From: an uncultured Sphingomonadales bacterium
GTDB lineage: Bacteria; Pseudomonadota; Alphaproteobacteria; Sphingomonadales; Sphingomonadaceae
Length of the DNA: 16,304 bases
Direction: 5' to 3'
Assembly: GCA_903893935.1 (NCBI GenBank)
Contig: CAITOD010000036.1
Location: 1 to 16,304 of the forward strand
A program made the translations under genes and the position numbers. The notes under the pieces are model-generated. The model was not told the origin of the DNA, searched no databases, and saw only the letters and a list, made by a program, of their open reading frames with translations. How positions within the stretch are numbered: position 1 is the stretch's first letter; each line of letters starts with the position of its first letter. Shown here in pieces: positions 1 to 6,254 of this stretch.

Positions 1-384
1 CGCCAGTTGTCGCGCTTCTTCGTAATAGCGGGCGCTCGCTGCCAGCCGCTCGGCCGTCGCGCGCGCTGCGGGGCTGGTGGCAGCATCGATTACGGCGGCG
101 GCGCGGTCTGGCGCGGGAATGCGCGCCGAGCCATAGACCACCAGGGTCGAGGCGATTCCCGCTTCGTCGAGCAGCATTTCGGGCTTGAGCAATTCGAGCT
201 GGAACCGCACCGGCCGCAATTCCTGCCGCAACAGGAAATGGGTATCGAGAAAGGCGAGTTCGTAAGCCGGGTCCTGCTGTTGAGCCGAGACGCGCGGGTG
301 GCTTTCGGCAAATTCCGCTTCCTGTTCGGCCTGGTAGAACTTCTGGGGCGAAAGCGCGCTGGGCGGGATCGGGGTTTTGGGCAT
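1..384 (-). CDS. LOG-family (TIGR00730-like) nucleotide 5'-monophosphate phosphoribohydrolase, N-terminal part only
   Basis: The minus-strand frame runs open for 128 codons from an ATG at 384 off the left edge of the window, so the gene is partial at its 3' end. The start reads MPKTPIPPSALSPQKFYQAE. An Arg/Glu-rich helical leader is followed near residues 80-95 by LVVYGSARIPAPD, which matches the first beta strand and glycine turn (VYGSAR) of the Rossmann-like LOG fold. Family members cleave the N-glycosidic bond of nucleoside 5'-monophosphates, and some release free cytokinins. The catalytic PGG.GT..E motif would lie beyond the window and cannot be checked. The roughly 75-residue N-terminal extension before the fold matches the longer bacterial branch rather than the short plant LOG type. 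The gene diverges from the DUF5690 gene across about 90 bases. Family assignment is fairly secure; substrate is unknown. Confidence 0.72.
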   Translation of the reverse strand, partial: MPKTPIPPSALSPQKFYQAEQEAEFAESHPRVSAQQQDPAYELAFLDTHFLLRQELRPVRFQLELLKPEMLLDEAGIASTLVVYGSARIPAPDRAAAVIDAATSPAARATAERLAASARYYEEARQLA

Positions 385-475
385 AGCAGGCTTGTCGCCG
401 CAGCCAGCGCATCGCACAAGGGGGTCAATTCGATCGGCGCGCCACTCGCGCGGCCAGTGCAGGGGATTTGTGCAA

Positions 476-1750
476 GTGGCCAGCCGACTGACCCGATATC
501 TGGCACGCGCGCATCCCGCCGTGTTTACCGCCGTGGCCGGCACCGCAGGGTTTTGCGCCTATTTCGCGATGTATGCCTATCGCAAGCCGTTTACCGCCGC
601 GACTTTCGAACATGTGCCCGGCTGGCATCTGGCGCTCGATTACAAGATCGCACTGATCATCGCGCAAGTTGCGGGCTATGCGCTGTCCAAATTCATCGGC
701 GTGAAAGTCGTTTCCGAAATCCGGCCCGGGCAGCGCGCGGCGGCGATTCTGGGCCTGATCGGCGTTTCGTGGCTGGCGCTGATCGCCTTTGCGCTGATCC
801 CCGCGCCGTGGAACGTGGTGGCGCTGTTCGTCAACGGACTGCCGCTGGGGATGATCTGGGGGCTGGTCTATGGCTTCATGGAAGGGCGCCGCGTTTCCGA
901 AGTGCTGGCATCGATGATGTGCGCGAGCTTCATCCTGTCGTCGGGCGTGGTCAAGTCGGTCGGCACCTGGCTGATGGTCGACTGGCAGGTCGATCGTTTC
1001 TGGATGCCGGCGGCATGCGGCGCGCTGTTCGCGCCGATGCTGCTCGGCTCTGTATGGGTGCTGAGCGCGTTGCCCCCGCCGGGCCCGGCCGATGAAGCGG
1101 CACGCGTGCGGCGCGCGCCGATGGACGCCCGCGGCCGGGGCGCGTTTCTGCGCGCGCATGCGGCGGGACTGGTCGCGATCGTGTTTGCTTATGTGCTGCT
1201 GACCGCGTTTCGCGATTTCCGCGACAATTTCGCCGCCGAAATCTGGACCGCGCTCGGCCACGGCGGCGAGGCGGGGATTTTTTCGGCAAGCGAAGTGCCG
1301 GTGGCGGCGATCGCGCTGGTCGGCATGGCCATGGTGACAGTGGTGCGCGACAACCGGCGCGCGCTGATGGTGATCCACGCGATGGTGGCAGGCGGGTTCG
1401 TGCTGCTCGGGCTGGCAACGCTGGCGTTTCAGGCGCATCTGATTTCGCCCTTGCTGTGGATGATCCTGGGCGGTTCGGGGCTTTATATCGCCTACAACCC
1501 GATCAACGCGGTGCTGTTCGACCGGCTGGTTGCGGCAAGCGGGCGCATCGCCAATGCCGGATTCCTGATTTATGTTGCAGATTCATTCGGTTATATGGGC
1601 AGCGTGGCGCTGTTGCTGTGGCGCAACTTCGGGCGCGCCTCGCTCGACTGGTTGCAGTTCTTCACCGCCGGCGCTTATGTCACCAGCGTGCTTGGCACCG
1701 CCGCGACGCTGCTCGCGGCGTGGTTCTTTCTGCGGCGCCCGGCCCCATGA
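476..1750 (+). CDS. DUF5690-family, MFS-like multi-pass membrane transporter
   Basis: This is a 424-residue, strongly hydrophobic protein with about 11-12 predicted membrane segments, the usual size of an MFS permease. The N-terminal part carries YRKPFTAATF (about residues 35-44) and DYKIALIIAQVAGYALSK (from about residue 55), which I recognise as the signature of the DUF5690 family, a poorly characterised MFS-related group. A long charged loop (about residues 200-225) separates the two halves, as in MFS proteins. I chose the GTG at 476 because AGGGGA lies 9 bases upstream and the first membrane segment follows at once; the frame is open further upstream, but those codons do not look like protein. 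The next gene begins 14 bases after the stop, so the two are probably co-transcribed. Likely role, by context only: uptake of the substrate of the following dioxygenase. No substrate can be read from the sequence. Confidence 0.8.
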   Translation: MASRLTRYLARAHPAVFTAVAGTAGFCAYFAMYAYRKPFTAATFEHVPGWHLALDYKIALIIAQVAGYALSKFIGVKVVSEIRPGQRAAAILGLIGVSWLALIAFALIPAPWNVVALFVNGLPLGMIWGLVYGFMEGRRVSEVLASMMCASFILSSGVVKSVGTWLMVDWQVDRFWMPAACGALFAPMLLGSVWVLSALPPPGPADEAARVRRAPMDARGRGAFLRAHAAGLVAIVFAYVLLTAFRDFRDNFAAEIWTALGHGGEAGIFSASEVPVAAIALVGMAMVTVVRDNRRALMVIHAMVAGGFVLLGLATLAFQAHLISPLLWMILGGSGLYIAYNPINAVLFDRLVAASGRIANAGFLIYVADSFGYMGSVALLLWRNFGRASLDWLQFFTAGAYVTSVLGTAATLLAAWFFLRRPAP

Positions 1751-1764
1751 CGGAGAAACGCCCG

Positions 1765-2898
1765 ATGTCTGTCGCCCTGCTTGACGAGGGCAAGGCGGTC
1801 GCGATCACGCTCGAAGGCCGCCGCTACCGCTTTCACGCGATCTGGCTGCGCGACAACGCGCTCGATCCCGCGACGCGCAGCCCGGGCAACGGGCAGCGCC
1901 TGATCACGCTGCACGACATTCCCGCCGATACGCGGATTGCGGCCGCCGACTGGACCGATGCGGGCTTGCGCGTCTGCTTTGCGCCCGAACACAAGCAGGT
2001 CACTTTTCCGGCGCGATGGCTGCTGCGCCACGCCTATGACCGGCCGGCCCCCAGCCAGACCGGTTGGACTTCGCCTGCGATCACACGCTGGGACGCTACA
2101 GACGCTGACCGGTTTGCGGTCGCCGACTGGCAAGAGGTCTGCAACGACCCTGAAGTGCGCCTCGACTGGCTGCGCTCGATCGCGCGCCATGGCTTTGCCC
2201 GGCTGCGCGGTGTGCCGGTGGCTCACGGCATGCCGGCGACCATCGCGGCGCTGTTCGGGTATGTGCGCGAAACCAATTATGGCCGGATTTTCGACGTGCG
2301 CGCCGAAGTGAACCCCGCCAATCTCGCCTATACCAATCTCGGATTGCAGGCCCACACCGACAATCCCTATCGCGACCCCGCGCCGGGGCTGCAAGTGCTC
2401 GCCTGCTTGCACAACGACGTTGCGGGCGGCGATTCGGTGGTGGTCGATGGTTTTGCGGTGGCGGGGCGGCTCCTGGCCGAAGATCCGCAGGGCTTTGCGC
2501 TGCTGGCCGCGCACAACGCCTGTTTTGAATATGCCGGAACCCCCGGGGTGCGCCTCGGCGCAAAGCGGCCGCTGATCGAGCTCGGACCCGATGGCGAATT
2601 GCTGGCGGTGCGTTTCAACAACCGCTCGGCCGCGCCGTTCAGCGCAGTGCCTTATGATCGCATGGCCGATTTCTATCGCGCCTATCGCCGCATGGCCGAG
2701 TGGATCGACGATCCGGCGCTGGCGGTGCGGTTTCGTCTGGCGCCGGGCGAAGCTTTTGTGGTCGACAATCTGCGCGTGCTGCATGCACGGACCGCGATCA
2801 CCAGTGCCGGCATGCGGCATTTGCAGGGGTGTTATGCCGACAGGGATGGCCTGCTGTCGTGCATCGCCGCGCTGGAAGAAGACCGCGCCGGCGCATAG
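1765..2898 (+). CDS. TauD/TfdA-type Fe(II)/2-oxoglutarate dioxygenase, gamma-butyrobetaine hydroxylase-like
   Basis: The 377-residue protein has the two-part layout of gamma-butyrobetaine hydroxylase (GBBH) and the trimethylaminoethylphosphonate dioxygenase TmpA: an N-terminal DUF971-like domain (about residues 10-95, with FHAIWLRDNA) and a C-terminal jelly-roll oxygenase. The iron triad is visible as H197-T-D199 (AHTDNPYRDP) and H340 (RVLHART), and R351, 11 residues after the last His, is the expected 2-oxoglutarate-binding Arg. The enzyme should hydroxylate its substrate while converting 2-oxoglutarate and O2 to succinate and CO2. The ATG at 1765 is preferred because GGAGAA sits 7 bases upstream; an ATG at 1747 overlaps the previous stop (ATGA) but has no clear ribosome site. 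It follows the DUF5690 permease, suggesting uptake plus first oxidation. A TmpB-like HD oxygenase, the partner in phosphonate breakdown, is not seen in the window. Family is clear; the substrate (a betaine, an aminophosphonate or other) is open. Confidence 0.85.
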   Translation: MSVALLDEGKAVAITLEGRRYRFHAIWLRDNALDPATRSPGNGQRLITLHDIPADTRIAAADWTDAGLRVCFAPEHKQVTFPARWLLRHAYDRPAPSQTGWTSPAITRWDATDADRFAVADWQEVCNDPEVRLDWLRSIARHGFARLRGVPVAHGMPATIAALFGYVRETNYGRIFDVRAEVNPANLAYTNLGLQAHTDNPYRDPAPGLQVLACLHNDVAGGDSVVVDGFAVAGRLLAEDPQGFALLAAHNACFEYAGTPGVRLGAKRPLIELGPDGELLAVRFNNRSAAPFSAVPYDRMADFYRAYRRMAEWIDDPALAVRFRLAPGEAFVVDNLRVLHARTAITSAGMRHLQGCYADRDGLLSCIAALEEDRAGA

Positions 2899-2901
2899 CG
2901 A

Positions 2902-2927
2902 CCGGGTGGCGCCATCGCACCACCCGG
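2902..2927. terminator. Hairpin between convergent genes, possible bidirectional terminator
   Basis: An 8-bp perfect stem (CCGGGTGG / CCACCCGG) with a 10-base loop lies in the 45-base gap between the dioxygenase gene (plus) and the first PEP-CTERM gene (minus). No T-run follows on either strand, so intrinsic termination would be weak. Confidence 0.4.
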
Positions 2928-2942
2928 CCGATAGTGGATGTG

Positions 2943-3078
2943 TTCAGGCCAGCTGGGCGTTGAACCCGGCGACGTTCGCCAGACGGCGACGGAACGCCAG
3001 ACCCAGCACGCCAAGGCCCATCAGGCCGACCATGCCCGGCTCGGGAACGGCGGTGCCGCCGGTCGACGAGCTCGAGAT
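2943..3078. repeat. 136-bp near-identical direct repeat, copy 1 (3' end of PEP-CTERM gene 1)
   Basis: It matches 3763-3898 at a constant offset of 820 with two differences (G2974/A3794 and A3001/T3821). It encodes residues 142-185 and the stop codon, i.e. the whole sorting module. Similarity falls sharply immediately beyond 3078. Confidence 0.93.
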
Positions 3079-3501
3079 CGTACCAACCGTATCGCCGAGA
3101 TTGCTGTAGCCCGGGGATTGCCACGTGGCCCACAAATTGATCGTGGAGCCCTGGAACTTGAGCATGTCGGGATGGACAGTGGCCGGGTCGACCAGAGTAT
3201 AGACATGGCCATTATCCGTGATCGAGCTGGTTGACGCGATCGTGATACTGTACATGCTGCTGGGCGCGGCGCCGCCGGTAAAACCCGAGAAGTCACCCGT
3301 AAAGCTGATATTGAGCCCGCTGCCGATCAGCGACCCGGTGCCGGCCGTGGTATCGACCGTCAATTCGGCGGTCTTGGCGCCATTGGTATTGCCAACTCCG
3401 GTTTCGGAATACTGATAGACACCGGCATGGGCGCTCGAAGCAGCAGCCAGCGCGCAAATGGCGGCGGCACTCATCCAAAGTGTGCGGGAAACAATGGTCA
3501 C
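2944..3501 (-). CDS. PEP-CTERM sorting-domain secreted protein (paralogue 1)
   Basis: The 185-residue protein has an N-terminal Sec signal (SRTLWMSAAAICALAAASSAHA, predicted cut after residue 26) and a mature region rich in Ser, Thr, Gly and beta-type sequence. A C-terminal sorting module starts at about residue 150: VPEP (P153-E154-P155), a membrane helix, then the RRR cluster at 171-173. In this family an exosortase recognises the module and processes the protein at the inner membrane on its way to the surface or matrix. Twelve residues follow the RRR, a longer tail than usual. The GTG at 3501 is chosen because GGAG lies 8 bases upstream and the paralogue has the same arrangement; an upstream ATG at 3534 lacks a ribosome site. 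The mature part is only partly similar to the neighbour, but the last 44 residues are encoded by almost identical DNA. No enzymatic domain is visible; specific function unknown. Confidence 0.85.
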   Translation of the reverse strand: MTIVSRTLWMSAAAICALAAASSAHAGVYQYSETGVGNTNGAKTAELTVDTTAGTGSLIGSGLNISFTGDFSGFTGGAAPSSMYSITIASTSSITDNGHVYTLVDPATVHPDMLKFQGSTINLWATWQSPGYSNLGDTVGTISSSSTGGTAVPEPGMVGLMGLGVLGLAFRRRLANVAGFNAQLA

Positions 3502-3580
3502 GGTCTTTGCTCCAGATTTGGCGGTGCAACGCATAAAATCAACGATATGCTTTTCTTTGATAGTGTTGCGCAAGGCAACA

Positions 3581-3618
3581 TTGTTAACCAAAATCGGTTG
3601 TTTCAAAATCAGACTCGC
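3581..3618 (-). promoter_or_regulatory. Conserved upstream element of PEP-CTERM gene 1
   Basis: This AT-rich stretch matches the region upstream of the second PEP-CTERM gene (4436-4472) at about 31 of 38 aligned positions with one single-base gap. It sits at nearly the same distance from the GTG start (80-117 bases upstream here, 79-115 there). Read on the minus strand it contains GCGAGTCT, then TTTTGAAAC and GTTAACAA. TTGAAA could be a -35 element. I found no sigma-54 -24/-12 pair with correct spacing. It is likely a promoter or an operator shared by the two genes. Confidence 0.55.
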
Positions 3619-3666
3619 GCAGATTTTTGCTCCGCGAAGCGGTTTGCACGGGTTCGACGACGAAAG

Positions 3667-3698
3667 AAGGCGCCGATGCGGTCTTGCATCGGCGCCTT
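3667..3698 (-). terminator. Rho-independent terminator of PEP-CTERM gene 2
   Basis: A perfect 13-bp stem (AAGGCGCCGATGC and its complement) with a 6-base loop lies 65 bases beyond the stop of the gene ending at 3764. On the minus strand the stem is followed by a pyrimidine-rich CTTTCG, fitting an intrinsic terminator that separates the two PEP-CTERM transcription units. Confidence 0.75.
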
Positions 3699-3762
3699 CA
3701 AAATTCATCGAGCAAAGAGACTGGCGCTCGGACGGCGCCGTGACGCCATCAGCCCGCCGTGG

Positions 3763-3898
3763 TTCAGGCCAGCTGGGCGTTGAACCCGGCGACATTCGCC
3801 AGACGGCGACGGAACGCCAGTCCCAGCACGCCAAGGCCCATCAGGCCGACCATGCCCGGCTCGGGAACGGCGGTGCCGCCGGTCGACGAGCTCGAGAT
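3763..3898. repeat. 136-bp near-identical direct repeat, copy 2 (3' end of PEP-CTERM gene 2)
   Basis: This is the second copy of the 2943-3078 repeat, with 134 of 136 bases identical. It encodes the sorting module and stop codon of the second PEP-CTERM protein. Confidence 0.93.
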
Positions 3899-4357
3899 GT
3901 TGCCGACCGTGTCGCCCAGATTCTGGCAGGAGCCGCAGCCAGTGGCGGCCCACTCGCCCCACAGGTTGATCGAAGAGCCCTGGAAAATGATCATGTCGGC
4001 ATGCGTCGGCGTAGCAACCAGCGTATACGTGTTGCCGTTGTAAACGATATTGCTGGTCGGGTCGATCGTGACATTGTAAGTGCCGCTGGGCGACGAACCG
4101 CCGGTGAATGCGGAAAAGTTGCCGGTGAAAGTGACATCCACGCCGCTGCCGATTACCGAGCCCTTGCCGGTCGAAGTGTCCACCGTGAAGGTCGCGCTGA
4201 ACGGGTTCTGCGGGGTTGCCGGGCCGACATTGAAGAAGGTCAGGCCTTCGCCGCCGCTTTCGCTGTACGAATAAACCGCGGCTTGCGCGCTGGAAGCGGT
4301 AACCAGGGCACTGATGGCAGCTGCGCTGGCCCAAAGGGTCCGGGAAAGTTTGCTCAC
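3764..4357 (-). CDS. PEP-CTERM sorting-domain secreted protein (paralogue 2)
   Basis: The 197-residue protein has a Sec signal (SRTLWASAAAISALVTASSAQA, cut after about residue 26), a mature domain rich in Ser, Thr, Gly and Asn, and the sorting module VPEP (P165-E166-P167), membrane helix, RRR. It is a tandem paralogue of the protein ending at 2944: shared blocks include the signal peptide, VDT..G.GS.IGSG, FTG.FS.FTGG and FQGS.INLW. It differs in a longer N-terminal mature segment (about residues 34-54) and a C141-G-S-C144 pair that the other copy lacks; this pair could form a disulfide after export. GTG at 4357 has GGAG 8 bases upstream, matching the paralogue. It is followed by its own terminator (3667-3698), so the two genes appear to be separate units. 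It diverges from the TPR lipoprotein gene. It is presumably an exosortase substrate; molecular role unknown. Confidence 0.86.
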   Translation of the reverse strand: MSKLSRTLWASAAAISALVTASSAQAAVYSYSESGGEGLTFFNVGPATPQNPFSATFTVDTSTGKGSVIGSGVDVTFTGNFSAFTGGSSPSGTYNVTIDPTSNIVYNGNTYTLVATPTHADMIIFQGSSINLWGEWAATGCGSCQNLGDTVGNISSSSTGGTAVPEPGMVGLMGLGVLGLAFRRRLANVAGFNAQLA

Positions 4358-4434
4358 TGGGTTTGCTCCAAGGCTGGTGGTGTATCGATTCGTCCGTTGC
4401 CCCTTTTATCCTTGATTGATGGCGGTGGTACAAT

Positions 4435-4472
4435 CTTGTTAACTAACAAGGGTGTTTCAAAAATAGACTCGC
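4435..4472 (-). promoter_or_regulatory. Conserved upstream element of PEP-CTERM gene 2, with inverted repeat
   Basis: This is the counterpart of 3581-3618. Here the end nearest the gene forms a perfect inverted repeat, CTTGTTA-AC-TAACAAG (4435-4450), next to TTTTGAAAC and GCGAGTCT on the minus strand. In copy 1 the repeat is imperfect but the GTTAAC core remains. It lies in the 295-base divergent gap 4358-4652, which holds no gene and must also contain the promoter of the TPR gene on the plus strand; I cannot identify that promoter. Confidence 0.55.
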
Positions 4473-4652
4473 CAATCGTGACAAAACGTTCACAAAAGCT
4501 CGGGCCTATCGGGGGTTTGGTCCGGTCTGGTTCGCATCTTGTCGTCCCGCCGCGCCGAATGGCTTGCCTGCATGTCGGTGATCGCTAAAGCTGCCGGCAT
4601 ATCTGCGCCGGCGTTTGCAGTTCTGTAAGGTGCTTCGGTTAGACAAAGATCC

Positions 4653-6245
4653 ATGCACATCACCAAATCTTCTCGCAAAACCGTGCGCCGTCTGGTCTCG
4701 CTGGTCGGCTCGTGTTCGGTTCTGGGCCTGGTTGCGGCCTGTTCGGGGCAAAATGGCGGCGCCCATGGCGGCTATCAGCAAGCCGCCGATGCCGTCTCGC
4801 ATCACGACTGGCGCACCGCCGATACGATCCTCAAGGCAGCCTTGCAGGACAGCCACGACGACAGCCGCATGCTGCTGCTCGGGGGCGAAGTCGCGCTCGA
4901 ACAAGGCGATGCGCAACGCGCTGCCAGCCTGCTCGAAGAACTTGCCCAGCGCGATGCCCAGGCCAAACCGCCGCAATTCACCGCACAACTGCGCCCGTTG
5001 CTGGCGCGGGCCCAGCTGGAGCTGAACAATCTGCCCGGCGCGCTCCACACGCTGGGCAACGATTACATGGCCGATCCTGCCTCGTGCGCGCTCGAAGTGC
5101 GCGCACAGTCGGCAGCGGGCGAATTTGCGCGCGCGATCGATGTGCTCGACAAAGGCCTTGCCAAGTTTCCCGATGCCATCGATCTGCAAGTGCTCGACGG
5201 GTTGCGCGCGCAGGCGCTGGGACACACCGAGCGCGCCGATGCAATTGCCGCCAAAGCGATCAAGGCAGACCCCGACAATTTCGACGCGCTGATCTATGCC
5301 GGGCAACTGGCGCTGGCCGAACAGCGGCTCGACGAAGCGCGGCGTCTGTTTGCCCATGCGCACGACCTGCGCCCCGATCACCAGCGCCCGATGCTGGCGC
5401 TTGCCAGCATTGCCCGCGACACCGGCGACAAGGCCGCCGAAAAACAGTGGGTCGATATGGCGCGCCGCAGCGGAGCGGGCGATCCGGCGGTGGCGATATT
5501 TGCCGCCGAACTTGCGCTGGCGGCGGGCAACGTCGACGAAGCGAGCCAGTTGCTTGCGCATGTCAGCGACCCGGGCTCGGCGAATTCGCCGGTGCGGCTG
5601 CTCAAAGGGCTGATCGATGCCAAGCAGGACCGGCGCGGGCAAGCGATCGACGAATTGTCGGCCTATCTTTCGCATGGCGGCGCCGATGACCGGGCGCGGC
5701 TGGCGCTGGCCGTGATGCTGACCAAACAGGGCGACAAAGCGCGCGCATGGCAGGCGCTCAAGCCGCTGGCCGATGCCGCCAATGCCACGGCCACGCCTTT
5801 GCAACTCGCAGCAGTGCTCGCCGCTGCCAACCACGATCCCGCCGCTGCCAGCTATACCGCGCGCCTCGCCGCGCTGAAGCAGGACAACACGCACGACCTC
5901 GCCGAAGCCGATGCCGCGATCCGCGCGGGTGACTGGCACAAGGCCGATGCGATCTACACGCGCCTGCTGGCCGCACCGCAAGGCAACCGCGTGTTGATGC
6001 TGAACAACGCCGCCTATGCCAAAATCAGCCTGGGCGACAGCGCCGGCGCGATCCCGCTCGCGCGTCAGGCGTTGGCCCTCGCGCCCAACGATCCGGTCGT
6101 GCTCGATACGCTGGGCTGGGCGCTGTTCAAGGCGCAAGGGGCCAAAGGCGAAGCGCTGCAATTGCTCGGGCGCGCAGCCACCCTGCAACCCGGCAACCCC
6201 GCGATCCGTCAGCACCTGATCACCGCCCAGGCCGCCAGCCAATAA
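4653..6245 (+). CDS. PrsT-like tetratricopeptide-repeat (TPR) lipoprotein
   Basis: The 530-residue protein has a basic N-terminus, a hydrophobic stretch and a lipobox (V-A-A-C30), so it is probably an exported lipoprotein anchored in a membrane facing the periplasm. From about residue 40 to the end it consists of helical TPR-type repeats. The clearest are near the C-terminus: LNNAAYAK..LGD...AI.LARQALALAPNDPVVLDTLGWAL, then a last repeat ending NPAIRQHL. This ending and the lipoprotein start resemble PrsT, the TPR lipoprotein associated with PEP-CTERM/exosortase systems, though PrsT proteins I know are longer. The location, divergent from two PEP-CTERM genes, supports a role in their export or assembly, but that is inference. 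The start has only a weak ribosome site (AGACAAAG). The stop lies 9 bases from that of the convergent outer-membrane gene. It could instead be a generic TPR scaffold. Confidence 0.82.
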   Translation: MHITKSSRKTVRRLVSLVGSCSVLGLVAACSGQNGGAHGGYQQAADAVSHHDWRTADTILKAALQDSHDDSRMLLLGGEVALEQGDAQRAASLLEELAQRDAQAKPPQFTAQLRPLLARAQLELNNLPGALHTLGNDYMADPASCALEVRAQSAAGEFARAIDVLDKGLAKFPDAIDLQVLDGLRAQALGHTERADAIAAKAIKADPDNFDALIYAGQLALAEQRLDEARRLFAHAHDLRPDHQRPMLALASIARDTGDKAAEKQWVDMARRSGAGDPAVAIFAAELALAAGNVDEASQLLAHVSDPGSANSPVRLLKGLIDAKQDRRGQAIDELSAYLSHGGADDRARLALAVMLTKQGDKARAWQALKPLADAANATATPLQLAAVLAAANHDPAAASYTARLAALKQDNTHDLAEADAAIRAGDWHKADAIYTRLLAAPQGNRVLMLNNAAYAKISLGDSAGAIPLARQALALAPNDPVVLDTLGWALFKAQGAKGEALQLLGRAATLQPGNPAIRQHLITAQAASQ

Positions 6246-6254
6246 GCGGCGCAA

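Noticed and set aside
425-1438. A 337-codon minus-strand open frame opposite the DUF5690 gene
   Set aside because: Composition (Arg/His/Gln-rich, no hydrophobic core) fits a shadow of the membrane-protein gene.
3540-3640. Sigma-54 (-24/-12) promoter for the PEP-CTERM genes
   Set aside because: A TGG...TTGC-like pair exists on the minus strand but its spacing is one base too long, and there is no equivalent upstream of the second gene.
2944-3834. A longer version of the first PEP-CTERM gene starting upstream at 3834
   Set aside because: The extra N-terminal residues are out of keeping with a signal peptide, would read through the terminator at 3667-3698, and no ribosome site is present; the GTG at 3501 matches the paralogue.
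4593-4612. GCCGGC...GCCGGC hairpin before the TPR lipoprotein gene
   Set aside because: Short stem of a self-complementary hexamer common in GC-rich DNA; no T-run and no gene ending upstream.
4506-6254. A 582-codon open frame on the minus strand
   Set aside because: It lies fully antisense to the TPR lipoprotein gene, is rich in Arg/Gly/His typical of antisense reading of GC-rich genes, and has no recognisable domain.
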